From positions 1 through 31,895 of the forward strand of contig NW_027122942.1 of NCBI RefSeq assembly GCF_023973825.1: a DNA stretch of 31,895 nucleotides. The letters are read 5' to 3'. Source of the stretch: Plasmodium brasilianum (lineage: Eukaryota > Apicomplexa > Aconoidasida > Haemosporida > Plasmodiidae). Below the pieces are notes generated by a model that saw only the letters and a list, made by a program, of their open reading frames with translations, was not told the DNA's origin and did no database searches. Below are positions 1 to 11,101 of this stretch, in pieces. How positions within the stretch are numbered: the stretch's first letter is position 1; the number at the start of each line of letters is the position of its first letter. Position numbers and translations under genes: made by a program.

Positions 1-519
1 TATAATATCCTCATTAACAAGTATTTTTTTCGAATTATAATTAAAAATTTAAAAAAGTAAATAAATAGCTAAATTTATAACACAATTTTTAAATTACATA
101 AATTAACATAATTATATTTGTATTATTTTAATGTATATGTAATCTAGTTTTTACAATAATGAAAAAGAATCTTATTTAGTTTCATTTAGTTTTTTGCACA
201 ATTTTCTTGCCTTAGTTTTTTACTAGTAATGTTACTACATAAAAAATATAATAACCTATTTTTAATATTTACAAAAATATAAATATAAATTATAAAATCA
301 AAATAAAAAATAAATAAACTATATAATTTAATTCCTTTAAAAATTCAGCTATAAATAGGCCTTTTTATTTTTAGAAGAACTGCTTATTTCTAAATATTTT
401 TTTGTTCTATTTTTTTAAACAGTATATATAATTTTTCCTATATTAATTATTTTTTTTTTTTTAAATAGGAATTCATATGCAAATAGTTTAATTTTGTTGT
501 AAAATATTAAATATACTTC

Positions 520-868
520 TTTTTAAGTATATATACAATATGTGAATTGTGCTATTATATAAATATATATATATTAATAAAGATTACATGCTTTCCATAA
601 AATGATTTTTTATATTTAATACATACTAATAAAACTTGTCAAATAAAAGATAATATTAAATTTCAAAATATAATTATCATATTTACCCTAAATATACAGT
701 TAAAAACTTACAAAAATATACATTTTGCATTTAAATGTTCAATTTGTATAGAATGTAATATAACGTTTACATGGTTAGAACTATAATTTATTTATGTATA
801 TCTATATTTTTTTTTGTTTTGAAGAAGAAAAATTGCTTACAGATTTCCTCTTTTTTATATTTTTAATA
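520..868 (+). repeat. Block B, left copy: relic of an exported-gene 3' flank
   Basis: This stretch aligns by eye with about 18480-18816, which lies just 3' of the exported-protein gene at 17257-18076. Anchors at 649/18603, 677/18631 and 781/18735 all have the same offset of 17954 bases. A fourth near 843/18793 differs by only a few bases. The copies are clearly diverged, and edges are approximate. At the right-hand locus block B abuts repeat C directly. Here it is followed by unrelated sequence. Confidence 0.55.
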
Positions 869-2989
869 TAAATTATTTGTTTAATGTTTCTAAAAAATGT
901 AAATACTTAAATCAATACATACACTCTATAAATACATGCTAAACAACAAGACTAATTATATAATAATTTATAAATAGATGTATTATACATATGTCAAATA
1001 AGTTTTTTTAAAAAATTGCAAAATTTAAAATATAATTATGGTACTCGTAATATTTATATGACTAAGTCATAAGGTGGACTATTCTCAAAATTTGTCAATT
1101 AAGGGAATGAAGCTCTTCAATATAAATGAATCCTATATCCTGAAAAAACATTCTCGCGAGAAGTTTACACACGAGAATAAGTACATACGTACGATCAGTA
1201 ACACTAATTAATCTAAAGTTTTTCTAAAATTACGGTAACATATATTTATCATATTTCATATTTTTTCTTTTTTTCACACGATAAGTTATTACAAATATAC
1301 ATGAAAATTCTCTTCTACAATCCATTTATTCTTTTACAACAAGAAATTGTTGATCTATTAATATCACATTTACAAATATGTATTTTTTTTTATATAATTT
1401 TACTCCATTTGAAAAATTAAGTTGCTTCAATAAAAAAGCATATAATATTTTTAAAATATCTATATAAAAAAAATGATCAATTAACTATTCATTATTCTGA
1501 GAATTATCAGACATATATGTGTGGAACGACATACAATATAGTACATCGTATCGAAAATAACTTTAACTTATAATTGTTCAAATATAAAAATCATACGAAA
1601 TATAAAATACATATCTGTACATGTTAATATAACTGCGTTTTAAAAAAATATCAAAAAAAAAAAATACAGAATAAATTTTTTATAATAATAATATTGTAAA
1701 ATAATATGATACAGCTGAGTACACTTCTAAGATAACTATAAAAAGTCCATATATAAAGATTAGTGCTAAATATTTTAGCGAAGTAAAAAAAACACCCTGA
1801 AATTAATTAATAATTCTTCTGTTGAAATATTTTATATCACTAAGAAAAAAGATATATTCTTTAAAAATATATTAATATTAATTAATAATATTAATATTAT
1901 TACTCACGATTAACATACTTAGGAAGTACGATATTTATTATAGCAACTTCATCCATATAATAAAAGTAGGAACAATTAAATAAATAAATTGGTATAATAC
2001 TATCACTAGGTACTGTGAAAAATAAAATTTTCTTTATGTCGTCTAATAATTAGTAGTAATAATAATAATAATATGTTATAAATTAATGTAGAATTAATAC
2101 AAACATAATAATTTTTATAGCATGATAACTAAATAAATAGTTATGTTATAAAATGTGAGATCACGTTTTGAAATATCAGTTCTAAAGTTCTACAATTTGA
2201 TATTAAATATATTACATGTAGAACGAATACATGTAATTCAATAAGATTAAACGATATTAATTATATATAAGAACAATATCACTTGTTTAGATTATTATTG
2301 TATGTATAAATATAATTTATTTCATTCTCACTACAATCACATATTAAACAAACTTTTTTTATGCAGTAATGAAACTTTATATTTATCAGTATAACTAAAA
2401 GAATCTATATAATATAAATATATATGTATTACGAGAATAATTTTTTTAATTTTATTTTCAAGATATTTCATTCTTTAAGGATGAATTCACTATCATAATA
2501 TATAAATTATTATTAAATCTAATATGAAATAATATGCACTATAAATTTAATTGTGTATGTGCCTTTTTCTAATAATATATACCACAGTTCTTACTTTGGG
2601 CATTTATATATAATAAAAAAAAAAAAAAAAAATATATAATTTGTTATTTAAACAACTATATTTTTTTAAATACAATTACATTCAATTATACTTTTTTTTC
2701 GTTTTGTGTTACTATTTATTGTTGCAATATATATATTTATATTATGTTCAAAATTTACATTTAGAAAGAATCAATTTTAATATTATATATTTTATTTGTA
2801 ATAAATATATAATATATATATTGTACTATAAAAACAGCTCCAATGAATCATATTAATTGTTATTAGTTTTGTATCATTTTTAAATAAATGTAATGTTTAA
2901 TTTGCAGTATCACTCTATGTTTTTTATAATATATTAAAAAATAAGAAGTATATGAAAAAAAAAAAATAAAAATTTCACATATATAAAAA

Positions 2990-4080
2990 AAATTGTATAT
3001 AAATAATATATATCATATAAACACAATATAAAACTCCTTAGTTTTTCTTTTTTTTTTGTTTCCTTCGCATTTTAATTTTATCATATATAATTCATTCCAC
3101 GAGAATTTTGTTAACATAAATATAAAATATTTCTCTTGATTTCATAATTTTTTTTTTCAGAGGATCTTCATGTTTCATCAAATGTACAAAATTATTTAAA
3201 AAAAACCAAATAAATTTATTAAAAAGAAAAAAATAAAATCAAAATAATAATGCTCCCCTAAAATTACAAAAACGTGAAAAAAAAAAAGTAATATACAAAA
3301 GTAATATGAGTAAAATATTGAAATACAAAATGTATGTTATAAAATGATACTGTTTTATTTATTTGTTTTTATTTTTGATTATATCCATCCTAATTGTATA
3401 ACTGCAATCTTCATAAAACAAAGCATAATAAAAGTATATATTTTATAGTTTTAATCTGATTTTTAGCACTATATTATTAGAATTATTGACATTATATAAG
3501 AATATACATCTTTTTCAAGGATTAAATGGAGCATACTGTTAAATACTTATACAGATCAAAAATGTATTATATTTTTTATTACATAAAGTAAAACTACGTA
3601 TATATTATATAATTATATTGCGTAATCACAGTTTTCATTAATATAAATTATACTTAAAATGAATAGTATATATATACAAGCATAAGTAATATATCATTAT
3701 TTTGATATGAATATGTATATTCTTCTTTGTCCACTAATAATATATATCGAAAAATTTTTTAAAAAAGATTACAGGATAATTAGTATATAATCTCTAGAAA
3801 ACTCTAATTATTCAACATCTAACAACAGCTTTAAACAAAATTGTTCTAAAAATTTTATTTACATACATAATAATGTAAACGTTACTAGTTAAATGTTATC
3901 CTCTATTATATCCTTAACGATGTATTTTATCTATGTATAGTATATATAATTTTTTTTTTTCAAAATAAGTACTATATTGTTGATTAATAATTATTATACA
4001 ATTCTATGCCCCTAAAATATAATAAATCCTATTTTATTAATTTTATTTTAATATTATATCGTATTAACTCTTTTAAATGA
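2990..4080 (+). repeat. Block A, left copy: relic of an exported-gene 5' flank
   Basis: This stretch is collinear with about 15950-17060, the DNA directly upstream of the exported-protein gene at 17257. Anchors seen by eye are 3014/15971, 3468/16383, 3768/16696, 3842/16766 and 3905/16829, with offsets from 12915 to 12957 bases. The small drift fits indels. Similarity is patchy and boundaries are soft. No matching gene follows this copy; only the doubtful remnant at 4290-4640 lies where it would be expected. Confidence 0.55.
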
Positions 4081-4289
4081 AATACATAATTCATATTTTT
4101 AATGCTTCATTTAAAATGTATGCATAAGGGATAGAGAATGGTGAGAAATATGAAAATGAAAAAATATATGGATAAAATGTTTTTCAGTATCATTGTTTAC
4201 GCAGAATATTTAATTTGTCATAATTACATTTAGTTAACATATTACACTTATAAATTGTTAGCTTGATTTACTTTTAATTTTTACGCTTT

Positions 4290-4640
4290 TTTATATACCA
4301 TTAAACAGTTCAAGTTTTTACTTTTTATAGAGTGCCTGCTTTTTACTGCAATTCGCGTCAACATATATATCGTGATTATGATTTACCTAAGAAGATAAGA
4401 ATATTTTACTTTTTTTTACGGTATTATATATTTTAAATTTTTATATGTGAATAAAAGAATTATATATAATATTATGATCAAGAATTATGAGTTTATATTA
4501 GTGGAATAAAAAATGGAAATGGAAAGTAAAACAGAATATTCCAAAATTTATAAAACTGCATGAGGAGGAACGGATAGAAATGTTTTCCTTCAATGATAAT
4601 ATTTCTTTTTTTTTTTTTTTTTTTAATAAACATAGGAAAT
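4290..4640 (+). pseudogene. Possible decayed coding remnant
   Basis: Two short, less AT-biased open stretches lie between block A and repeat C. The first (about 4305-4440) contains VPAFYCNSRQHIYRDYDLPK in one open frame. The second begins after an acceptor-like tatattag at 4501 and reads WNKKWKWKVKQNIPKF, followed by IKLHEEERIEMFSFNDN, then runs into a T19 tract and stops at 4640. Mixed charged residues and tryptophans are unusual for random translation of this DNA. I recognise no family. The place fits where a paralogue of the 17257 gene would be expected, but I see no clear residue-level match. Chance open frames remain possible. Confidence 0.22.
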
Positions 4641-5060
4641 AACTATTATGCTTTATTTATGCATATTCTTCACTTTGCTATTTTATATGGACATAATTAT
4701 TGTATGATACCCTATTTCACAAATTGCAGCTTAGGGATATCAATATAGAATAATTATATGTTCCTACTATTTGTTGAATAGTTCCTATTATTAGTATGAA
4801 TATGTTAAATATTTACTTGGAATATAAAACTTAATACTACAATGGCTATTTGAAGCCTATTCTTTTTTTATATTAAATAACAGAATTGGAGTATATAAAA
4901 TTTATTAAAGGTGGTCCCTTGCAATATGTACATGAGTAATTCCTCTCAGTTCTATCCATTGTGACTATAGCAATAAATTCATATTGTCAATGTATTTCGA
5001 TACTGTTTTACGCTTATTGCTTTAACATTTCAACATGTTAATATTTCTTATATTTTATAC

Positions 5061-6293
5061 TAATTAGAGAAGGCGTAAGTAGAACATATATTTATAGGGA
5101 TTCGCATCATTAGTGAAATTCAAATAATTTTTAAAGAATTATTTTATTATTATCGACTACTCTAAAATGTTCTGTTAAATATATATAAGAAACACATTAG
5201 GTGTTAATGTTCATATAGTGCTATATCAAATGTATATATGTTCTACATTTATTTAAGTTATTCACTGCTTAGATGATAGAATAGTTAAGGAACGATATAT
5301 ATATATATATATATATGTATGTATATTAAAGCATTCAAAATGAAAGCTATATAATAGGTATATACAAACTGAATACTTTAAATATATTTTTTATTTATTC
5401 AAATATTATTAATTAATTTTGGATTAAATATTGGAAAGCATATTTTTTATATACTGCTAAGTACTGTGCTATTCTTTTGATACTTCACTAATAGTAGCAT
5501 TAAATACGTTGAATATTTCATGCAATTTGCCATGATTATCCAATTAGCAACAATAAAAGCCTTATTTTGTTAATAATATGTGTTAGTTTTTTTATTGTAT
5601 AAGGAGTATCCTTATTTTTTTTTAAATTAATTTTTGGATTGAGTTATTTCTTTACCTTTTTTTAGTGAATGTAATGTATATATTTTAGCATCGTCTAAAT
5701 AAACGTATTAGAGTATTCTAATTATGCGAATGATTAAAGAAATATTAGTTAATCATTTTTCAAGTGTGCTGATTTCTCTATTTATCCTTATATACAGAAT
5801 TTTTCATTCGAGTGTTGCATACACAAAAAATTAGTTAATTAATAAGCATAATGTGATATATTCCCTGGACTGTTTATCATTTTGCTTGTACAATATTCTA
5901 TAGAATTTTAAATTTAGGATAATAGTATATACATATATATGCATTTTAAATTAATACTTTTTTGTGGATACATATTTTACAAGATATGTATGGATGTCTA
6001 TTGTGCCCTTTGTATTCCCTCTATGGTATTAATAAGGAAAATACGTTATATATATTATTAGTGATATTCTAAAATTTTAAAAGTTAATAAACTAATAAAT
6101 TTAACACTTTTGTGATAATTTATATGTTTTATGATTATATATAATGTAATAGTACGAGTCTTTTTATCATCATATCTATTATGTATTTACAAAATGTTAT
6201 TACTCCGATTAAACTTTGAAAAAATATTTCTTAAACCTCTAACGAACTACTAAAAATTTCGCAATAGGTGAAAAGGTGAACTAAAATAATATA
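5061..6293 (+). repeat. 1.23 kb direct repeat C, left copy
   Basis: This segment matches 18817-20054 almost base for base in the same orientation. Both copies begin at taattagagaagg and end just after gcaataggtgaaaaggtga. They share long unbroken stretches, scattered substitutions, small indels and a different (AT)n length (11 units here at 5295-5316, 10 in the other copy). No open frame of useful length exists on either strand. It lies about 0.7 kb beyond the 3' end of the fam-m-type gene at 6998-7994. Its function is unknown; it may be a subtelomeric repeat, a non-coding RNA unit or passively duplicated DNA. Confidence 0.92.
5295..5316. repeat. (AT)11 microsatellite within repeat C
   Basis: This is a perfect run of eleven AT units in the left copy of repeat C. 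Its counterpart at 19053-19072 has ten units. Confidence 0.9.
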
Positions 6294-6997
6294 AACAAAA
6301 AAATATTTAATAAAAATAATAATTTAATATCTATCTATATTTTCTCTTTAAACCATTAAAAAAAAAATAAATGTTTGTTAAAAGGACGTTTATATAAATA
6401 AGTTCTATAACACATTATTAATAAACTTATTTATATAATAAATATTAAATATTTCCTTATATAATATATATGTATCAATACAACAATATACATTCACATT
6501 TAATTGGTAAACGAAAAATGTAATACATCTTTTTTTAATGTAAATCTAATTAAACATTTATTTAAATATATCAACAAATAACCATTTTAAATTAGAAAGA
6601 GATCAAATATAAAGAAATCTTATTATAGTTAAAATATAAATTAACACAAAATGTTGATAAAATTGTATAAATTGTCTTTTTATATAGTAATAATAACGTA
6701 CAAAAACATATACTTATACGAATTTACTAGAATACATTAATATACACTAAGCCATTATTTACATTAAAGCTCAAACTATAATTTAAACTACAAATAGAAA
6801 TATACTAAAATATTCTAATTCACAAAAAAACTAAGTATTTTTTTAACTTGTTCATCAAAAATTCCCTTATCTGTATGTTCATATACAAGAATTAAGCAAT
6901 TATTGATATGTTTATTATATATATTTATATATATTGTAATTATTAGTTCACATTGATTATTTTATTACAGAAAAAAGTATGTAACTCATTATTAATT
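6294..6997. other. Gene-free spacer 3' of the fam-m-type gene
   Basis: About 0.7 kb of A+T-rich DNA between repeat C and the stop codon of the minus-strand fam-m-type gene. It should hold that gene's 3' untranslated region. I see no coding signal. Confidence 0.6.
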
Positions 6998-7994
6998 TTA
7001 TCTTTGTCTGAACTTTATTCTTTCATATTTTTTAACTTTTTTATGATAATAAACAACCCTTGATATAAGTGTTATACCTAATATTAAAAACGGTAAGCCA
7101 TATGTTAGGATTCTAAATAATCTTAATAATACATGCAATTCACTAATATTTTCAGACGTTTCTCCAATGGATCTCCAAAAACCTTCTGCTTCTTTCAGCG
7201 ACTTATATACTGCATTCAACCACCTACCATTTTTTCCCCATTCTTTCAAAGCGTTCGAAAATCCTATTGCATCCCACAACCCTTTTCCATCTACCAAACC
7301 CCACGATAAATCTACTATGGGCAGTAATGATAACAAAAAGAACATTAATAAAGGTAAAACAAATAGTAGTACGCATTTTTTACGTATTATTTTTTTGTAC
7401 AACTTATTACTAATTATCTTGTTGTTTTTAAGAAAATCCATAAAATCCATTTCTTTGAATATTTTTTTTTCAAAGTGGGAATAATTTTTTGTTTCAAACA
7501 TACAATTGTTTTTTTTCATATATGATTTACAGTTTCCTTTAAATTCTGATGGACTCCCATTTGAATGTTTCTTTTTTTCAGTATACCCTTCCATATTATT
7601 AGATATATCTTTTTTTTTATTCATTTCATTATTTGTCATTTCCTCTTTTAAACCTAAGACATTTGAATATTTATCCTGTTTATATTTTGCTAGTAATCGA
7701 TAATTTCTGGTTTCTGATTTTCTATCAAGTTCGAAGTGCTCATTCATAGACTTGCTAATCGGCCTCTAAAATAAAAGAGAAATGCAAATATTTACCATTT
7801 ATTAGAACCTAAAATCTAATAAATAAAAAAAACTATTAATAAATATAGAACACTAAAAATAAAAACAATACAAATATCCTTAAATAATATTATCATACTA
7901 CATCACTGTTAATATGACAGATCCTTGTTAAAAAGATAAACACAACAATTTTAATAAGTACTATTATCTTAATTGTTCGTTGCAAGATATACAT
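6998..7994 (-). CDS. fam-m-type Plasmodium exported protein
   Basis: Two-exon gene, about 287 residues. Exon 1 (7994-7899) starts MYILQRTIK and is a hydrophobic signal-anchor-like segment. Exon 2 (7765-6998) begins RPISKS in phase 0. The intron 7898-7766 (133 bp) ends in tattttag on the minus strand. The donor could also lie one codon earlier. Residues 55-60 are RLLAKY, a PEXEL-like export motif with Lys at position 5 instead of the usual Glu/Gln/Asp. A lysine/asparagine-rich region follows, then FEKKIFKEMDFMDFLKNN (about 130-147), two membrane segments (about 163-185 and 251-270) with a Trp-rich loop between, and the ending YYHKKVKKYERIKF. This layout and ending match P. malariae fam-m as I remember it. 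fam-l is the alternative. Published models have likened fam-l/fam-m folds to RH5. Here I infer export to the host red cell. The gene looks intact. Confidence 0.93.
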
Positions 7995-10228
7995 TATTAT
8001 TATTTATTTTATATATTAAAGAAAAAAACAATAATATTATAATATATTTGCAAATATAAAGTATGCTGTATTTGTTGAAAACACTTTTTTTTAATGCTAC
8101 GTGAATACTTAATCAAATATGTATAACTATAATGAATATTATGTTTACAAAAAGAAATAATCGAAACATTGTTCTATAAAATTTTTATGTTAAAGTTATT
8201 AAAAATAAAAATAAATGTACATTTATATAAAATAACTCTAATATATTCACAATAATTCAGAATATATTATTTAATTATTGAACTTGATACATCGATTAAA
8301 TACTTTTTTATTTAATCCTTTTCACTATAAATTAAAAAGAAAAATATATGTTCCGTTAATATTTATAATTATTGAGCTTATACAGAATATATAGTAGGAT
8401 AGAATGTATATATAATACATTTCTCTAGATATTACAATAATAAATATGAGTTTTAAGAATGTTATCCTATTAATAAGTCGAATTTTATAAACATTATATT
8501 TTAGAAGAACGTGTTATTATTATTAAAAATATTAATAATATAATTAAAAAAATTGTTGTAATAGATGAAAAAACAACATTATACGTTATATCTATTACAA
8601 CATATTATTTAGTTACTACCTAATCTCAAACAGTATTTTATAGAATATAAGATATACAAAAAAATAAAATTAATTATACTCTATCTAATCTACGAAGAAA
8701 TAAATATTTTAACGTAAAATAATGACTGATTTTTTTATTGTTTTATAACAATTTATGAAAATTATTGTTTTTTATTAAGTTTAAATTAAATAATTTTTTG
8801 GAAATAAAGTATTCTTAAATTTTTGAAATAATTTTTTTTTTTTTTTTTTAAATATAAATATTTAAAAGTAATACAATAAAATAAAATAAATATATATAAA
8901 AGAACTTAATAAAATTTTTTTCATCAGGTTGCTGTACTTTTTTATTCATCTTTATCTATGTGTTATACCAAAATATCTAGATTCAATTATATATCAGCGG
9001 AAAATAGTAATACATAAGCTATCTTATATCGTAAGTAATACATTTATAAATATACATATCTATAATAACCAAAAAACTTCTAATATTAACGTTTGGGTAG
9101 TATTTGAATTTACATAATAGTACTTTTAAAAAAATTATGGTTATATCATGTGAAATACTCAAATATAAATTGCACAAAAAATCATATATACTATCCTTAT
9201 ATAATTAAGCTTTTTATTCAAAATATATCTTAATATTTTAATTAAAATATAATGCAGCTTACAGTTTTAATAGAAGCATAATTATTTTTTTATTAACTAG
9301 AACATATATATAACTTAGATTTTCCTTTACTAAATGTTAAATTATTAAAAAATATACTAAAAATATCTAATAAATTTCCTAGTCATTAACGTAAAATTCT
9401 TATATTCTTGTACATATTTAAGAAACTACGTATTCTGCTGTAAAAAAATGTATAGAAAAAAAAATTGCAGAGTACTACAAATATATCAATAATTATCTAT
9501 ATATAATAATATTAAGAAAAAAATTTATTTACCTTAAAATTTATTTACATATTGTTTAATGATTAATTAAATTTTATTATATCTATATAATTTACTTTTA
9601 TAAAGTACTTATTGTTTATAACAGAGAAAAAAAAAAAAAATTTCTATGAAATGCACGAACACCTGATTAATATTCATTCAAAAAAAATTCTCTAACAACT
9701 AACATAAACAAAAAAATACAATATCTTTTTATTAAGAAATTTTTTTATTATAGTTCAAAGTATTCATAAAATCGAAACATTCATTAAAAATATTTTTATA
9801 TTCAATCAGATTTGAAACACACCACTCATAATAATTTATTTCCAAAGAATATTTGTTATTATTTCTATAAAACATACATACAGACAAAAAATATAAAGAG
9901 AGACTTAATTTTATTAAATAAAAAATAACTATGTACATTTAAATTAAAATTATTTTATAATAAATTTCTGTCTATGTTATTCTTTAAATAGTCATTTATA
10001 ACCATAATAAAACTAAAAAAAATCTAATATTGTTATAAACATAAATTGTCTAATTAACAAAGAAGATTTGTATTAATTGCAATTTTGTATAACAAATTAA
10101 ATAAGTTCATATATTTTATGATAAAAATTTACATAAAGATTTACATACATATAGTTTTCTCAAAAATAGCTCTTACATTTGTCACGAATATTTATCTATA
10201 CGTATTTATTATTACAATAAAACAAAAA

Positions 10229-10270
<42 letters not shown>

Positions 10271-10531
10271 ATTGAAAATCATAAATTACCCTATAAGAAT
10301 ATAGTATATTATTAAAACAAAAATATAACTATACGAACTGTAATAAATATTTAATATATATTTTTATACTTTTCCGTGTAAATACATATGTGTAAATTAT
10401 ATATGATGTATAATATAACTTATATTCATGTAAGACGGAATTTTTTTACGAAAATAATATCATTAAAATAATGCAGTATATTAGTAGTTACATAAAAAAT
10501 ATGTTTTCTTTAATTGATGTATTTATTACAA
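7995..10531. other. Gene-free stretch 5' of the fam-m-type gene
   Basis: The right-hand gene-free side of the fam-m-type gene, so its promoter should lie just above 7994. I can point to no defined motif. There is a T18 tract at 8832-8849 and an (AT)15 run at 10237-10266. The open frames at 8929-9117 (plus), 9732-9938 (minus) and 10085-10315 (plus) are low-complexity Ile/Tyr/Lys/Asn translations and are not called. Confidence 0.55.
10237..10266. repeat. (AT)15 microsatellite
   Basis: A perfect run of fifteen AT units, the longest dinucleotide array I noticed in the window. Confidence 0.9.
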
Positions 10532-11101
10532 CTAGACTTTATATTCATTTCCTCGATTATCATTTACATATTTGAATAATTTTATTAGGATATAAGTAAC
10601 TGTAGATATAATTATAATAGATGATGATAATCCAAGTATACGCCCATTATTCTACATTAATAACAATAACATATTTTCAGTTATAAACCCAGAATCCTTA
10701 CAGGCCGAAATAATATATCCAAATTAAGTAATAAAATCGATAATAGAAATACCATTAAAAAAATTTATATAGATAAAACGAATATCAAAGATGTACTAGT
10801 GCATGATGAATGATTTAGAACTTTTTTCTGGGTATATTTTGTATATCTCCTTTATTTATATATAAGACTAAATTCTCTATATAATATATTTTCAAAGAAA
10901 TAATCTACCTCCGCAAAATGGATTGCATATAATTAATTTGAATTACTTAATTAAACATTTGGTTGATATTATTGTATTATCTTTATTCATAGATTCTTAT
11001 TTTCTATCAAATTTTGATTCATATTTATAGTCCTCATTTTTTGAATCATAATATCCATTTAAAACAATATATCTTTTATTTCTGAACTGTTTTTCTACTT
11101 C
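10532..11101 (-). pseudogene. Decayed exported-protein-like gene
   Basis: Gene-like protein text survives on the minus strand in more than one frame, broken by stops. From 11101 a frame reads VEKQFRNKRYIVLNGYYDSK and then NEDYKYESKFDRK before a stop at 10999-10997. A second frame near 10910-10855 reads FAEVDYFFENILYREF. A third, from about 10817, reads SKSFIMH, stop, YIFDIRFIYINFF, a hydrophobic stretch, stops, then GRILGLSSSIIIISTVTYIL and IKLFKYVNDNRGNEYKV before a final stop at 10534-10532. A charged N-terminal half followed by two hydrophobic segments and a short basic tail resembles the two-membrane-segment exported proteins at 6998 and 26731. I cannot name the family. At least one frameshift and several stops make it non-functional. 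Confidence 0.5.

Larger units (their letters stand above)
1..5060. other. Gene-free subtelomeric stretch
   Basis: I find no intact gene in these 5 kb. The sequence is A+T-rich with scattered homopolymers, including A18 at 2615-2632 and T19 at 4606-4624. Two sub-blocks (about 520-868 and 2990-4080) have diverged partners elsewhere in the window and are listed separately. A possible coding remnant lies at 4290-4640. The open frame at 2641-2856 (plus) is a Tyr/Phe/Ile-only translation of AT-rich DNA and I do not call it. On the minus strand a good acceptor-like run (a pyrimidine tract ending in cacag, boundary at 2013/2012) precedes a 36-codon open frame at 2010-1900. That could be a lone terminal exon, but it is too short to call. 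Confidence 0.6.

Noticed and set aside
1860..1905. Near-palindromic attaatattaattaataatattaat stretch
   Set aside because: It can fold as a hairpin on paper, but AT-only inverted repeats are abundant here and nothing ties it to a terminator or RNA.
2641..2856. 71-codon open frame, plus strand
   Set aside because: Composition is almost wholly Tyr, Phe, Leu, Ile and Asn, as expected of random AT-rich DNA; no ATG-led gene structure or motif.
7167..7484. 105-codon open frame antisense to the fam-m-type gene
   Set aside because: It lies wholly inside exon 2 of the minus-strand gene and is a shadow of its codon use.
7506..7703. 65-codon open frame antisense to the fam-m-type gene
   Set aside because: Also a shadow of exon 2; Phe/Ser/Leu-rich because the sense strand is Lys/Asn-rich.
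8929..9117. 62-codon open frame after an acceptor-like tttcatcag
   Set aside because: No upstream exon, no family motif, Ile/Tyr/Asn-dominated composition; chance acceptors are common in T-rich DNA.
9732..9938. 68-codon open frame, minus strand
   Set aside because: Short and AT-driven with no exon context or recognisable motif.
10085..10315. 76-codon open frame, plus strand
   Set aside because: It reads through the (AT)15 array as alternating Ile/Tyr, so it is a microsatellite artefact.
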